The translations under genes and the position numbers were made by a program. From JADHOX01 sp038120515 (GTDB lineage Bacteria; Pseudomonadota; Alphaproteobacteria; Rickettsiales; JABIRX01): a stretch of DNA of 64,000 nucleotides. Below are positions 45,643-54,255 of this stretch, in pieces; the first letter of the stretch is position 1; each line of letters opens with the position of its first letter. The notes beneath the pieces were generated by a model, which did not search any database, was not told where the DNA came from, and saw only the letters and a program-made list of their open reading frames with translations. Location: assembly GCA_038120515.1 (NCBI GenBank), contig JAYOLW010000003.1, forward strand, positions 1 to 64,000, given 5' to 3'.

Positions 45643-46458
45643 TTAACTAATGCGTGAATTTTTAAAACTGATTAATTTTAGAGAAGTAAAAATAATCATT
45701 AAAAATACACCATAGAATAAAGCCTCAACAATCATTGGAGAATCACTATAACCAAAAAATATATGAAGTATTTCACCAAATACACTTTTCTGACTCAACA
45801 ATGATGACGTATCCCAAATAATATCTGAGCCAAATGAAAAATATCCAGCAGCAGCAAAAAACTTTCCAGCAACTGCAGCCATACCAGCAGCGATAAAAAT
45901 AAGCAGATAACTAGTAATCTTAAAAATATATTTTGTATTTATTTTGACCATACCAAAATATAACAAAGCACCGACAACAGCACCAGCCAAACTTCCAAGA
46001 ATTGAACCAACAACAATTAACATAATAGTTTTGCCAGAAAGAATCATACCATAAGAAAATAAAACAATTTCTGAACCTTCACGAAGTACAGCAAGCATAA
46101 TAATCAACACAATAGTTTTTACAGGAAGTTTTCCTGCTACAACATCAAGCCCTTTTTGTTTAATAGAATTAGCTATGGCCTTACCATGAGACGAAACCCA
46201 AACTGCTGTCCATCCGATTAATATACTAGCTGATAAGGCAATTATACCATTAAATAATTCTTGCCCAAGACCATTAGCAAAATTAGAAATACCTTCAATG
46301 AAAACTGCAATTAAAAATGAACCTAACACACCTAACAACAAACCTAAACCAATCCATTTAGAACGATTTTCAAGACCTTTTGTGGCAACAAACATTAGGC
46401 TTATTATTAACGCAATTTCGAGAACCTCCCTAAATGTAATTATAAACGGCAAAAGCAT
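45643..46458 (-). CDS. FTR1-family iron permease
   Basis: Iron importer of the inner membrane, related to EfeU and Bordetella FtrC. The 271 residues have about seven helices. Both iron-ligand motifs are present: REVLE in helix 1 (residue 11) and REGSE in helix 4 (near 126). It follows the cupredoxin lipoprotein gene by 4 bases, behind a Fur box, so it should be made under iron limitation. The FtrA/FtrD or EfeB partners are not in the window. Confidence 0.94.
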   Translation of the reverse strand: MLLPFIITFREVLEIALIISLMFVATKGLENRSKWIGLGLLLGVLGSFLIAVFIEGISNFANGLGQELFNGIIALSASILIGWTAVWVSSHGKAIANSIKQKGLDVVAGKLPVKTIVLIIMLAVLREGSEIVLFSYGMILSGKTIMLIVVGSILGSLAGAVVGALLYFGMVKINTKYIFKITSYLLIFIAAGMAAVAGKFFAAAGYFSFGSDIIWDTSSLLSQKSVFGEILHIFFGYSDSPMIVEALFYGVFLMIIFTSLKLISFKNSRIS

Positions 46459-46462
46459 AACT

Positions 46463-46798
46463 TTAATTTACAATAATTTTACCTTTAGCTTCGTCTTCAT
46501 TAAACTCGCCAAAATATTTATATTCACCGGCACTTAATTTACCAATAAAAACAACTGATTTTGTATTACCTTTTATTATTTTCTCTCTTTTTAAATCGTG
46601 ACTTTCAAATTCTTCTGCAGTTGCATCTTGATTATCAATAATCAGCTTAAACTTCTCACCTGAAGTCACTGTTATAACAGGAGGATTAAAATTGTGATTT
46701 TTTAAAACTACAACATATTCTGTTAAATTTTCTTCTTCTCCACAAGATGTAACAAACAAAACAAAAGACACAGTTAAAACTGAAAAGAACTTTTTCAT
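46463..46798 (-). CDS. cupredoxin-like iron-uptake lipoprotein
   Basis: Periplasmic partner of the FTR1 permease, comparable with FtrB or the cupredoxin domain of EfeO. The ATG at 46798 starts a lipoprotein signal (MKKFFSVLTVSFVLFVTSC, lipobox VTSC), giving 111 residues. The mature part shows the cupredoxin pattern: FNPPVITVTSGEKFKLIIDNQD, then EEFESHDLKREKIIKG, GEYKYFGEFNED and GKIIVN. The type 1 copper Cys-x-x-x-x-His site is not apparent. EEFES-L-EK is the form seen in EfeO-type domains. First gene of the Fur-boxed operon. Confidence 0.88.
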   Translation of the reverse strand: MKKFFSVLTVSFVLFVTSCGEEENLTEYVVVLKNHNFNPPVITVTSGEKFKLIIDNQDATAEEFESHDLKREKIIKGNTKSVVFIGKLSAGEYKYFGEFNEDEAKGKIIVN

Positions 46799-46822
46799 AA
46801 AACAAATACAAAAATTTTTATT

Positions 46823-46841
46823 AATAATGATTATCACTATC
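46823..46841 (-). promoter_or_regulatory. Fur box
   Basis: Minus strand GATAGTGATAATCATTATT matches the classical 19-base Fur box GATAATGATAATCATTATC at 17 of 19 positions. It ends 24 bases before the ATG of the cupredoxin gene, placing the operon under ferric-uptake control. Confidence 0.85.
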
Positions 46842-46925
46842 AACAAAATATAGCAAATGATTATTTGAATTATTTTATCATAGCAATTATACGTAATTAA
46901 CTAATTAATACAAATTTTGAAACTC

Positions 46926-47942
46926 ATGGATTCAAACCACCCAAAAATTCAAAAAAAAACTGGGGTTTTAATTATCAATCTTGGTACACCTGAACATTAT
47001 GACGCAAGATCCGTGCGTAAATATTTACGGCAATTCTTGTCAGACCAAAGAGTTATCGAAGTTAACCCCTTTATTTGGCAAATAATTTTAAATCTTTTTA
47101 TTTTACCTTTTAGAGCCCATAGCTCGGGCGCCAAATATAAAAAAATTTGGTTTCACGAACATAATGAATCGCCTCTTAAATATTACACAAGAAATCAAGC
47201 TGAGAAATTAAAAATTCAATTGGACAAAAAATGTAAAAATTTTGAAGTTGATTATGCAATGCGCTATGGCAAACCTTCAATAGCAGAAAAAATCCAACAA
47301 CTTAAGAATAATGGCTGTACAAAAATAATATTCATTCCTCTTTATCCTCAATATTCTGCAACCACAACAGCCAGTATTTCTGATGAAATTTTTAGAGTGC
47401 TAAAACAATTTAGATGGCAACCTGAATTTAGACTTTGCGGCCCATATCATGATAATGAAATTTATATTAAAGCATTAGTTGAATCATTAAAATCTCATAT
47501 CAAAACTTTAGATTTTAAACCAGATGCAATTTTATCTTCATATCATGGATTGCCAGCTGAATATTTTAAGAAGGGTGACCCATATTTTTGTTTTTGTTCA
47601 AAGACAAATCGGTTATTCGGTGAAGAACTTATTAAGCAAAAAATCAAGATTCCTAATCATTTAAGTTTTCAATCAAGATTTGGTCCAAAAAAATGGCTAG
47701 AACCATATACTGAAGATGTGCTAAAAAAACTTATAGCAAACAATGTCAAAAACCTTGTGGTTATTACGCCTGGCTTTGCATCTGACTGTATTGAAACATT
47801 AGAAGAAGTTAATATTGAATATCAAGATATGTTTAAAAACTTAGGTGGCGATAATTTTTCGGCTGTACCTTGTTTAAATGATAGTAAACAATCAATTAAT
47901 CTTTTCGAACATTTGATTGATATTAACGATTGGATCAATTAA
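46926..47942 (+). CDS. hemH: ferrochelatase
   Basis: Inserts Fe2+ into protoporphyrin IX. The N-terminal GVLIINLGTPEHYDARSVRKYLRQFLSDQRV is typical. The catalytic His lies in ILSSYHGLPAEYFKKGDPY near residue 190, then SFQSRFGPKKWLEPYT, and the Glu-rich CIETLEEVNIEYQDMF segment. I use the ATG at 46926 (338 residues); a TTG nine bases earlier is in frame. Separated from the divergent Fur-boxed operon by about 80 bases, so iron-linked control of both is possible. Confidence 0.96.
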   Translation: MDSNHPKIQKKTGVLIINLGTPEHYDARSVRKYLRQFLSDQRVIEVNPFIWQIILNLFILPFRAHSSGAKYKKIWFHEHNESPLKYYTRNQAEKLKIQLDKKCKNFEVDYAMRYGKPSIAEKIQQLKNNGCTKIIFIPLYPQYSATTTASISDEIFRVLKQFRWQPEFRLCGPYHDNEIYIKALVESLKSHIKTLDFKPDAILSSYHGLPAEYFKKGDPYFCFCSKTNRLFGEELIKQKIKIPNHLSFQSRFGPKKWLEPYTEDVLKKLIANNVKNLVVITPGFASDCIETLEEVNIEYQDMFKNLGGDNFSAVPCLNDSKQSINLFEHLIDINDWIN

Positions 47943-47975
47943 AAAATTAGCTCAACTAACTATTTTTATATATTA

Positions 47976-48419
47976 ATGGACGCAATAGATAAAAAAATTA
48001 TAAAAATCCTTCAAAAAAATGCTAGAACACCAAACTCTGATATTGCCAAAAAACTAAAAATGGCTGCCTCATCAATTTGGGAACGAATAAAAAAATTGGA
48101 AGATAAAAAAATTATTAGTCAATATACAGTACTTCTTAATCATAAAGCTATTAACCAAAATGTTTTAGCTTTTGTAATCATCGCTCTTCATTCTGCTAAT
48201 TGGTCTGAGGAATTCGAAGCAGAAATGCTTAAAATAAAAAATATCGAAGAACTTCATGAAATCATAGGTGAAGATTCTTACATTGCTAAAATTAGAGCGC
48301 GCGACATTGATCAATTATCCGACATCCTAAAAAATAAGATTGGAAAAATTGAAGTAGTAAAATCTACAAAGACTACAATTTCAGTAGGTGAAGTTAGGTA
48401 TGAATCGAGCTTAGGCTAA
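47976..48419 (+). CDS. Lrp/AsnC-family transcriptional regulator
   Basis: A 147-residue DNA-binding regulator. The N-terminal winged helix reads MDAIDKKIIKILQKNARTPNSDIAKKLKM...IWERIKKLEDKKIISQYTVLL. The C-terminal RAM ligand domain follows (FVIIALHSANWSEEFEAEM, then EELHEIIGEDSYIAKIRARD). It is shorter than many Lrp proteins but complete. The ligand and targets are not visible from context. Confidence 0.93.
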   Translation: MDAIDKKIIKILQKNARTPNSDIAKKLKMAASSIWERIKKLEDKKIISQYTVLLNHKAINQNVLAFVIIALHSANWSEEFEAEMLKIKNIEELHEIIGEDSYIAKIRARDIDQLSDILKNKIGKIEVVKSTKTTISVGEVRYESSLG

Positions 48420-48429
48420 AATTTTTTTA

Positions 48430-49800
48430 TCAAAGAGTTCTGTATATTTCTAGGGCTCTATTTCTTGTAGCCTTTAGATCTATCATTGCATTTTTATAAT
48501 TAGATCGATCTGAAGGCATATGAATTTGTTTATCAGTTAAATATTTTAACTCAGGTACCCATTTTCTGATATAATCACCATTTTTATCAAATTTCTCACT
48601 TTGAGTTATAGGGTTAAATATCCTAAAATAAGGAGCTGCATCAACACCGCTGCCCGCGACCCATTGCCATGAGGCTGAGTTGGCAGCAAGATCAGCATCA
48701 ACTAAGCAATCATTAAACCACTTAGCACCGATACGCCAATCTACTAATAAATTTTTAGTTAGAAATGAAGCTACTACCATTCGCATTCTATTATGCATCC
48801 AACCAGTTTGCCATAATTGCCGCATTGCCGCATCTATAATTGGAAATCCGGTTTGACCTTTTTGCCATTTTATGATCTCTGACTCATTATTAAGCCAAGG
48901 AAAATTATTAAACTTTGCTTTAAAGTTTTGCAAAGGAAATGCCGGAAAATGATATAGAAGATAATATGCAAATTCTCGCCAGCCCAGCTCACTAAGGAAA
49001 ACAGATCGCCCCTCACCTTCATCAAAAATCATGGCTTTAAAATATAATTGCTTAGATGAGATAAGGCCATAATGTATGTAAGGTGATAAAACTGACGTAC
49101 CATCTTTTGCAGGAAAATCTCTATTTTTATGATAAAGATCCATTTTATTTTGCATAAAATCCCATGCAATTTCATGAGCAGAGATTTCGGATATTTTATA
49201 TATATTCTCCCATCCCAACGCCCAATTAGGCTTTCTAGGCAAGAGATTTAAATCATTAATATGTTTTGATTCGGTTAATGTTACAATGGATTTTATAGTT
49301 TCTGGAATATCAAGAGGATTAGTAATTTTAGCAAGCTTTGATAAACAGTTACGCCAGAATGGAGTAAAAACTTTAAAAAATTCACCAGAGTTGTTTTTTA
49401 TATCATTTGGCTCAAAAAATAATGAAGCATTAAAACTTTTAGCTTGAATAGATTGATCATTGAAAAATTTTTTTATCTGAATATCTCTTTTTATTATTTG
49501 CGGTTCATAAACCCTATTCCATAAAATTGAATTTATCTTATGTAATTTTACATATTTTTGTAATATTTCAAAGCTGTCACCTATATCTATAATTAAGTTT
49601 GCCTGATATTTTTCTTTTAAATCAGCTGCTAATGATAAAAGAGCATGGTGCAGAAACCATTTTGATGCAGATCCTATTGGATGTTTTGGATCTGAAATAT
49701 AAAGAAATATAACCTCATGATTATTTAGATATGCATAATTTAAGGCAGGATTATCTGCTAATCTTAAATCATTTCTGAACCATATAATTGTTTTAGACAT
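48430..49800 (-). CDS. phrB: deoxyribodipyrimidine photolyase
   Basis: Light-driven repair of UV pyrimidine dimers. N-terminal antenna fold TIIWFRNDLRLADNPALNYA. The C-terminal FAD domain has the SPYIHYGLIS segment, LSELGWREFAYYLL, TGFPIIDAAMRQLWQTGWMHNRMRM, DADLAANSASWQWVAGSGVDAAPYFRIFNP and a tail matching class I CPD photolyases. 456 residues. Its presence implies a habitat with light. Confidence 0.96.
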   Translation of the reverse strand: MSKTIIWFRNDLRLADNPALNYAYLNNHEVIFLYISDPKHPIGSASKWFLHHALLSLAADLKEKYQANLIIDIGDSFEILQKYVKLHKINSILWNRVYEPQIIKRDIQIKKFFNDQSIQAKSFNASLFFEPNDIKNNSGEFFKVFTPFWRNCLSKLAKITNPLDIPETIKSIVTLTESKHINDLNLLPRKPNWALGWENIYKISEISAHEIAWDFMQNKMDLYHKNRDFPAKDGTSVLSPYIHYGLISSKQLYFKAMIFDEGEGRSVFLSELGWREFAYYLLYHFPAFPLQNFKAKFNNFPWLNNESEIIKWQKGQTGFPIIDAAMRQLWQTGWMHNRMRMVVASFLTKNLLVDWRIGAKWFNDCLVDADLAANSASWQWVAGSGVDAAPYFRIFNPITQSEKFDKNGDYIRKWVPELKYLTDKQIHMPSDRSNYKNAMIDLKATRNRALEIYRTL

Positions 49801-49865
49801 GAGCGATAAATAACATTTATCGTTTAACTATATCAGTATAAATTTCTTGCAATCAGATTATGAAC

Positions 49866-50369
49866 TTACTGAGTAAATAAAGTGATAAAGGTTATATATG
49901 CAAAAATAGCAAATAACAAAACCCATATTTGCGTATAAGTTAAAAATGAAGATTTTGCTTTATTACCAAGTAAGTTAAATATTTGTGGCCAACTATAAGA
50001 TATCAAATCTCCTTGCGAAACCATTCCAAGCAAAGCGCCTTTTTTATCGACTATTGGTAAATGCCTAAATCTTCCTTGACTCATTCTTCTAAGAGCATCA
50101 GAAATTAGTGACTCTTGAGTTGCTGTTTTCACCTTTTTAGTCATAACATCTTTGACCTTAACCTTTGTGACATCCATGGCATGAGCTGCCACTTTATTCA
50201 AAACATCTCTTTCAGTAAAAATTCCGACCAGTTTTTTATCTTTTAAAACTATAGCTGAGCCATACCCATGTTCAACAATGACTTTTACCGCATCATAAAC
50301 TGACATTTCTTCATCAATTGTCAGAACATTTGTTTTATCTTTAAATTCTGGTATGTCTATTATTCTCAT
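49866..50369 (-). CDS. CBS-pair protein with C-terminal membrane anchor
   Basis: A 167-residue protein with two CBS motifs (about 8-65 and 73-128: VKVIVEHGYGSAIVLKDKKLVGIFTERDVL and RRMSQGRFRHLPIVDKKGALLGMVSQGDLI), which commonly bind adenine nucleotides. A single hydrophobic helix closes the protein (IWVLLFAIFAYITFITLF, about 147-164). Tail anchoring of a CBS pair suggests a sensor at the inner face of the membrane; target unknown. Confidence 0.85.
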   Translation of the reverse strand: MRIIDIPEFKDKTNVLTIDEEMSVYDAVKVIVEHGYGSAIVLKDKKLVGIFTERDVLNKVAAHAMDVTKVKVKDVMTKKVKTATQESLISDALRRMSQGRFRHLPIVDKKGALLGMVSQGDLISYSWPQIFNLLGNKAKSSFLTYTQIWVLLFAIFAYITFITLFTQ

Positions 50370-50487
50370 TTTCTTACCCTTTTATGTTAATAAAGCATAT
50401 TATTTATTGGAAATCTCTTTACAGCCTTATCTAATAAATTTAACATTTTTTAGACTCTTTGTCTATCTGATAATTTTTCTTCTATTT

Positions 50488-51039
50488 ATGTTTATAACAA
50501 AACTTTTAACTATATTTATGTTTTTAAATTTCTTTAATAATGCTAACGCAGAAAATATGACTAAAATGAATGCTTATCAATTTTCATTCAATGATATTCA
50601 TGGTCACCCGATTTCCTTATCAGACTTCAGAGGCAAAGTAATTCTGGTTGTAAATACCGCATCAAAATGTGGATTTACACCTCAATATAAAGATCTTGAA
50701 ATATTGCATCAAAATTACCATGACAAAGGTTTAATTATCATTGGCGTTCCATCAGCAAATTTTGCCAATCAAGAATTCGGGGACAATAAGGAAATAGATC
50801 AATTCACAAAGGATCAATTTAACATTAATTTTTTAATTACCGAAAAATGCGATGTTAAAGGTCAAACTGCTCACCCTTTTTATCAATGGGCTAATAAAGA
50901 GGCAGGTTTTCTAGGCTCGCCTAAATGGAATTTTCATAAATATCTTATTGATAAAAATGGCAATTTTGCGGCCTGGTACAGTTCACAGACCAAACCAACA
51001 TCTCCTAAAATCATTAATAAAATTGAGGAGCTTTTATGA
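50488..51039 (+). CDS. exported glutathione peroxidase (Cys type)
   Basis: Thiol peroxidase reducing peroxides. The frame is open from 50353, but that region overlaps the divergent CBS gene. The ATG at 50488 starts a good signal peptide (MFITKLLTIFMFLNFFNNANA), giving 183 residues. The mature part has NTASKCGFTPQYKDLE with Cys in place of selenocysteine, GVPSANFANQEFG with the catalytic Gln, and PKWNFHKYLID with Trp and Asn. Most bacterial GPx proteins of this type lack a signal peptide, so export is notable. Overlaps the DUF2237 gene by 4 bases. Confidence 0.9.
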   Translation: MFITKLLTIFMFLNFFNNANAENMTKMNAYQFSFNDIHGHPISLSDFRGKVILVVNTASKCGFTPQYKDLEILHQNYHDKGLIIIGVPSANFANQEFGDNKEIDQFTKDQFNINFLITEKCDVKGQTAHPFYQWANKEAGFLGSPKWNFHKYLIDKNGNFAAWYSSQTKPTSPKIINKIEELL

Positions 51040-51407
51040 CCAAAATTACTGCAAAAAATGTTCTTGGAACCAAACTTAACCCGTGTTGTTTTGACCCAGT
51101 TACTGGATTCAATCGAGATGGTTATTGCAACATCAATGATTTTGATCGAGGTAAACATATAATCTGCGCTGTAATGACAAATGAATTTCTGCATTTTAGC
51201 AAAAAAAGAGGTAATAACCTTATGGATGGAAATGCATATTTCCCTGGACTTAAAGCTGGTGACAAATGGTGTTTATGTATCGAAAGATGGCTAGAAGCAT
51301 TAGAGGCGAATATTGCACCCAAAATTATCTTAGAAAGCTCACATCTCAGCTGTCTTGAATATGTTGATTTAGAAATATTAAAAACATATGAATTTAAGCT
51401 TAATTAA
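51036..51407 (+). CDS. DUF2237-family protein
   Basis: A 123-residue conserved protein of unknown function. Family landmarks are NVLGTKLNPCCFDPVTGFNRDGYC at the N terminus, HIICAVMTNEFLHFSKKRGN, FPGLKAGDKWCLCIERW, and a late HLSCLEYVD. The start overlaps the GPx stop by 4 bases (ATGA) and GGAG precedes it, so it is coupled to the peroxidase. Several conserved Cys residues hint at metal or redox chemistry. The 3' end overlaps the convergent gene by 8 bases. Confidence 0.88.
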   Translation: MTKITAKNVLGTKLNPCCFDPVTGFNRDGYCNINDFDRGKHIICAVMTNEFLHFSKKRGNNLMDGNAYFPGLKAGDKWCLCIERWLEALEANIAPKIILESSHLSCLEYVDLEILKTYEFKLN

Positions 51408-52284
51408 ATTCAGATTTTATATTTTTAGCAATATCTAAAAGGCCTTCCTTATATGATGGATATATAAATTTATAATTTAACAATTGTTTTAATTTGGCAT
51501 TATCAACAATTTTATTATCAAGAGCATAAGAAGAATGCCTAAAAACTTTTTGCTTAGGCTTAACCACTAATCGAGCTATTTCGAGTATTTTATCACAAAT
51601 AAAATCATTTACCTCTTGAGTTTTAGCTGGATTGTCATCAGCAACATTAAAGATTTGATTTGTAACATTTGATAAAAAAATCTGATTTATAATATTAACA
51701 ATATCTTTAACATGAGTTCTTGAAATTATTTTGGTAGTATCATAATTACAAATTATCTTATTTTTTAAAATACCTTCAATGGCATTTCTTTGATCTCCAT
51801 AAATTCCAGCAAGCCTCAAAATATTAACATTAGCATTTTTATTATTTCTTATTGTCAGGTATTTTCCTTCACAAGCAATCCTAGCTATACCATTTTCTGA
51901 TTTTGCAAGTAACTGAGATTCTTCATTAACTTTTTGACCATTATGATCTCCATAAACCGAAGTTGCAGATAGATAAATCAAATTAAAACTTTTATTTCGA
52001 TTAGAGAAATAATTAAAAAATTGTTCAATTACAGGATCACTCTTAGCTGCATAATTTGGCGGTATCGAAACTAAAAAACAATCATATAAATCTAAAATAT
52101 CATTTTTAATTTTATTAAATTCATAAGCGATAGACATCAAAGGCTTGCCTAAATATTTAGGTTCAGATTTATGAAAACTATATCCTATATGATTATATTC
52201 CGAAACATAAGCATCACAAAAAAACTGGGCAACGTAACCATATCCAAATAAAAATAAATTCTGTTTGTTGATAATATTACCCAT
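51400..52284 (-). CDS. NAD-dependent epimerase/dehydratase-like protein (YeeZ-type extended SDR)
   Basis: A 294-residue Rossmann protein: dinucleotide loop LFLFGYGYVAQFF, then LIYLSATSVYGDHNGQKVNEES, matching the extended-SDR STSVYG region. NILRLAGIYGDQRNAIEG and a late FNVADDNPAKTQEVNDFIC are typical of the family. The catalytic YxxxK is weak or absent, as in YeeZ-type proteins. Substrate unknown. It follows dps by 6 bases. Confidence 0.85.
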   Translation of the reverse strand: MGNIINKQNLFLFGYGYVAQFFCDAYVSEYNHIGYSFHKSEPKYLGKPLMSIAYEFNKIKNDILDLYDCFLVSIPPNYAAKSDPVIEQFFNYFSNRNKSFNLIYLSATSVYGDHNGQKVNEESQLLAKSENGIARIACEGKYLTIRNNKNANVNILRLAGIYGDQRNAIEGILKNKIICNYDTTKIISRTHVKDIVNIINQIFLSNVTNQIFNVADDNPAKTQEVNDFICDKILEIARLVVKPKQKVFRHSSYALDNKIVDNAKLKQLLNYKFIYPSYKEGLLDIAKNIKSEFN

Positions 52285-52290
52285 TTTTAT

Positions 52291-52731
52291 CTATTCTATA
52301 CTACTTTTTAGCATCCATGCATTTTTCTGATGAACTTCGATTCTATCGGTAACAATACTTGCTGTTACTTCATCATCATGTTCTTGAGCTTTATGCAATA
52401 CATTCATTAATGTTTTTACAATAACTTCTTGATCATGCGCTAAATCTTTTACCATAGACATATCATCTAACTCTTCATCACCTTCAACAATAGACGAGAG
52501 TTTTCGATATGATGCAAAGCTTCCTGGAGCCTTCTCACCAAGTGCCCTAATTCGTTCAGCTATTAAATCAACTGCGTTAAATAAATCATTATACTGTTCT
52601 TCAAACATTAAATGTAATGACTTAAAATGAGGACCGACAACATTCCAATGATAATTTTGAGTTTTTAAATAAAGAATATAGCTATCTGCTAATGCTACTT
52701 TTAATAAATCTGCGATTTTTTTATTGGCCAT
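52291..52731 (-). CDS. dps: Dps ferritin-like DNA-protection protein
   Basis: Twelve-mer that oxidises and stores iron using peroxide and shields DNA. The 146 residues contain the ferroxidase signature QNYHWNVVGPHFKSLHLMFEEQYNDLF and NAVDLIAERIRALG, with His, His, Asp, Glu all in place. No long DNA-binding Lys tail beyond MANKKIADLLK. With FTR1, GPx and KatG nearby it forms part of the iron and peroxide theme. Confidence 0.95.
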   Translation of the reverse strand: MANKKIADLLKVALADSYILYLKTQNYHWNVVGPHFKSLHLMFEEQYNDLFNAVDLIAERIRALGEKAPGSFASYRKLSSIVEGDEELDDMSMVKDLAHDQEVIVKTLMNVLHKAQEHDDEVTASIVTDRIEVHQKNAWMLKSSIE

Positions 52732-52775
52732 AATTACAAAAATAAACAGTTAACTTTATTGTAACATTTTTATAA

Positions 52776-53501
52776 CTAAAAATCTATTTTTAAACCATTA
52801 AAGTCATAAAGATTACCACTATCACCACTATTTAAACCATCTAGAACAGAAATTAACTGTCTAACTGAGAACTCGGCTGTAAAAAGCTTCTCTGGTTTTA
52901 CAGCGCTTTGAAATGGTTTAGATAAGTTACTATCAACTGTTCCAGGATGAAGCCCTGCTATGATGGCATTTTTATTGGTTCTAGCGATTTCAATCGCAGC
53001 ATTCTTAAGAATCATATTTAATGCTGTTTTCGAAGCTCTATAAGCATACCAACCACCTAATCTATTGTCAGATACACTACTAACTCTAGCACTTAAGGCC
53101 GCAAATAGAGATTTATTATCCTTATTTAGTCTAGGTAAATAATATTTAGCAATTATCGCCGGCGCAATTGTGTTAATGCTAAACAATTTATGGAATTTTT
53201 CAGCAGACAGTTCTTTTAATGATTTTTCTGGCATAATCTCATCATTATGCAGCATTCCTGTTGCAACAATCACGATATCAAGCTCTTTATCTTTTGAAGC
53301 TACCTCAGCAGAATCTTTAATTGAGGTTTCATTTTCAATGTCAATAAAATGTGTTTTGACATTGCTACTTGTAAAACTAACTTCAGATCTACTAAAAGCA
53401 TGAATTATATTAGTAGAATTTTGAGCATATTGATTCACAAATTCTTTGCCAATAGCACCGCTTGCGCCAATAATGGCAATATTAAAATTATCATTTTGCA
53501 T
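52776..53501 (-). CDS. short-chain dehydrogenase (cfa-cluster)
   Basis: A 241-residue SDR: IIGASGAIGKEFVNQYA at the N terminus, SINTIAPAIIAKYYLP, ALSARVSSVSDNRLGGWYAYRASKTALNM with catalytic YRASK near residue 153, and IIAGLHPGTVDSNLS. It resembles the CsgA/YpsC-like SDRs often linked to cfa gene sets. The start overlaps the end of the preceding SDR gene by 11 bases. Probably last in the lipid operon. Confidence 0.92.
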   Translation of the reverse strand: MQNDNFNIAIIGASGAIGKEFVNQYAQNSTNIIHAFSRSEVSFTSSNVKTHFIDIENETSIKDSAEVASKDKELDIVIVATGMLHNDEIMPEKSLKELSAEKFHKLFSINTIAPAIIAKYYLPRLNKDNKSLFAALSARVSSVSDNRLGGWYAYRASKTALNMILKNAAIEIARTNKNAIIAGLHPGTVDSNLSKPFQSAVKPEKLFTAEFSVRQLISVLDGLNSGDSGNLYDFNGLKIDF

Positions 53502-54255
53502 GTTTTACTATAGAAAATCTTATTGAAAATGGTAAGAATCTTAAAAATTGCATGATCAATTTAAATGGCCATGGAAAAGCAATTTCAAATTTATGAGTTT
53601 TAAGATTTTTAATTATAATTTTTGCAGCCTTATCAGCTGATATTAAAAACGGCATTGGAAAATTATTTTGATCCGTAAGCCTAGATTTAACAAAACCAGG
53701 ATTTATTAATTGTACCTTAATATCATATGACAACAATTCATATTTTAAACTTTCAACCAAATTTGACAAACCAGCTTTTGATGCCCCATATGCAATTGAA
53801 TTTGGCATACCAAAATACCCAGCTATACTTGATATAACAGCTAAATGTTTGATCTTTTTTGCCTTAATTAAAGGATTGAAATATTCAATAAATTTAACAA
53901 AGCTTATTAGATTAACATCAATAGTCATTAAAGAAGTTTTAAGATCAAAATCTTCTAACCCCATTGGTTTGTAGGTACCTACAGAAAAAAGAACAAGATC
54001 AATGCTGTTGAAGACTTTTTCAACTTCAGTTATTAAATTTTGCCAATCAGCATCTAGCGTAACATCACATTTAACAGCCTTATGATTACCAGAAAATTTA
54101 CTTAACATGTCGGTAATTTTATCAACTGATCTAGCTGCAACTATTAAATTAGCTCCTTCTGATGCCAATTCATTAACTAAAGAAGATCCTATACCAAAAC
54201 TTCCGCCTAAAACCAAAATATTTTTATTCTGATAAAATGAGTTTTTAATCATCAA
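53491..54255 (-). CDS. short-chain dehydrogenase with C-terminal hydrophobic tail (cfa-cluster)
   Basis: A 254-residue SDR: VLGGSFGIGSSLVNELA, VLFSVGTYKPMGLEDFD, ISSIAGYFGMPNSIAYGASKAGLSNL with catalytic YGASK near 158, and VQLINPGFVKSRLTD. The last 30 residues (WPFKLIMQFLRFLPFSIRF) are hydrophobic and basic and may touch the membrane, as in lipid-acting SDRs. Overlaps its neighbours on both sides (DUF3833 upstream by 11 bases, SDR downstream by 11). Confidence 0.92.
   Translation of the reverse strand: MMIKNSFYQNKNILVLGGSFGIGSSLVNELASEGANLIVAARSVDKITDMLSKFSGNHKAVKCDVTLDADWQNLITEVEKVFNSIDLVLFSVGTYKPMGLEDFDLKTSLMTIDVNLISFVKFIEYFNPLIKAKKIKHLAVISSIAGYFGMPNSIAYGASKAGLSNLVESLKYELLSYDIKVQLINPGFVKSRLTDQNNFPMPFLISADKAAKIIIKNLKTHKFEIAFPWPFKLIMQFLRFLPFSIRFSIVKHAK

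Noticed and set aside
50353..50487. ATG at 50353 as start of the glutathione peroxidase
   Set aside because: It overlaps the divergent CBS gene and places a second hydrophobic stretch before a good signal peptide that starts at 50488.
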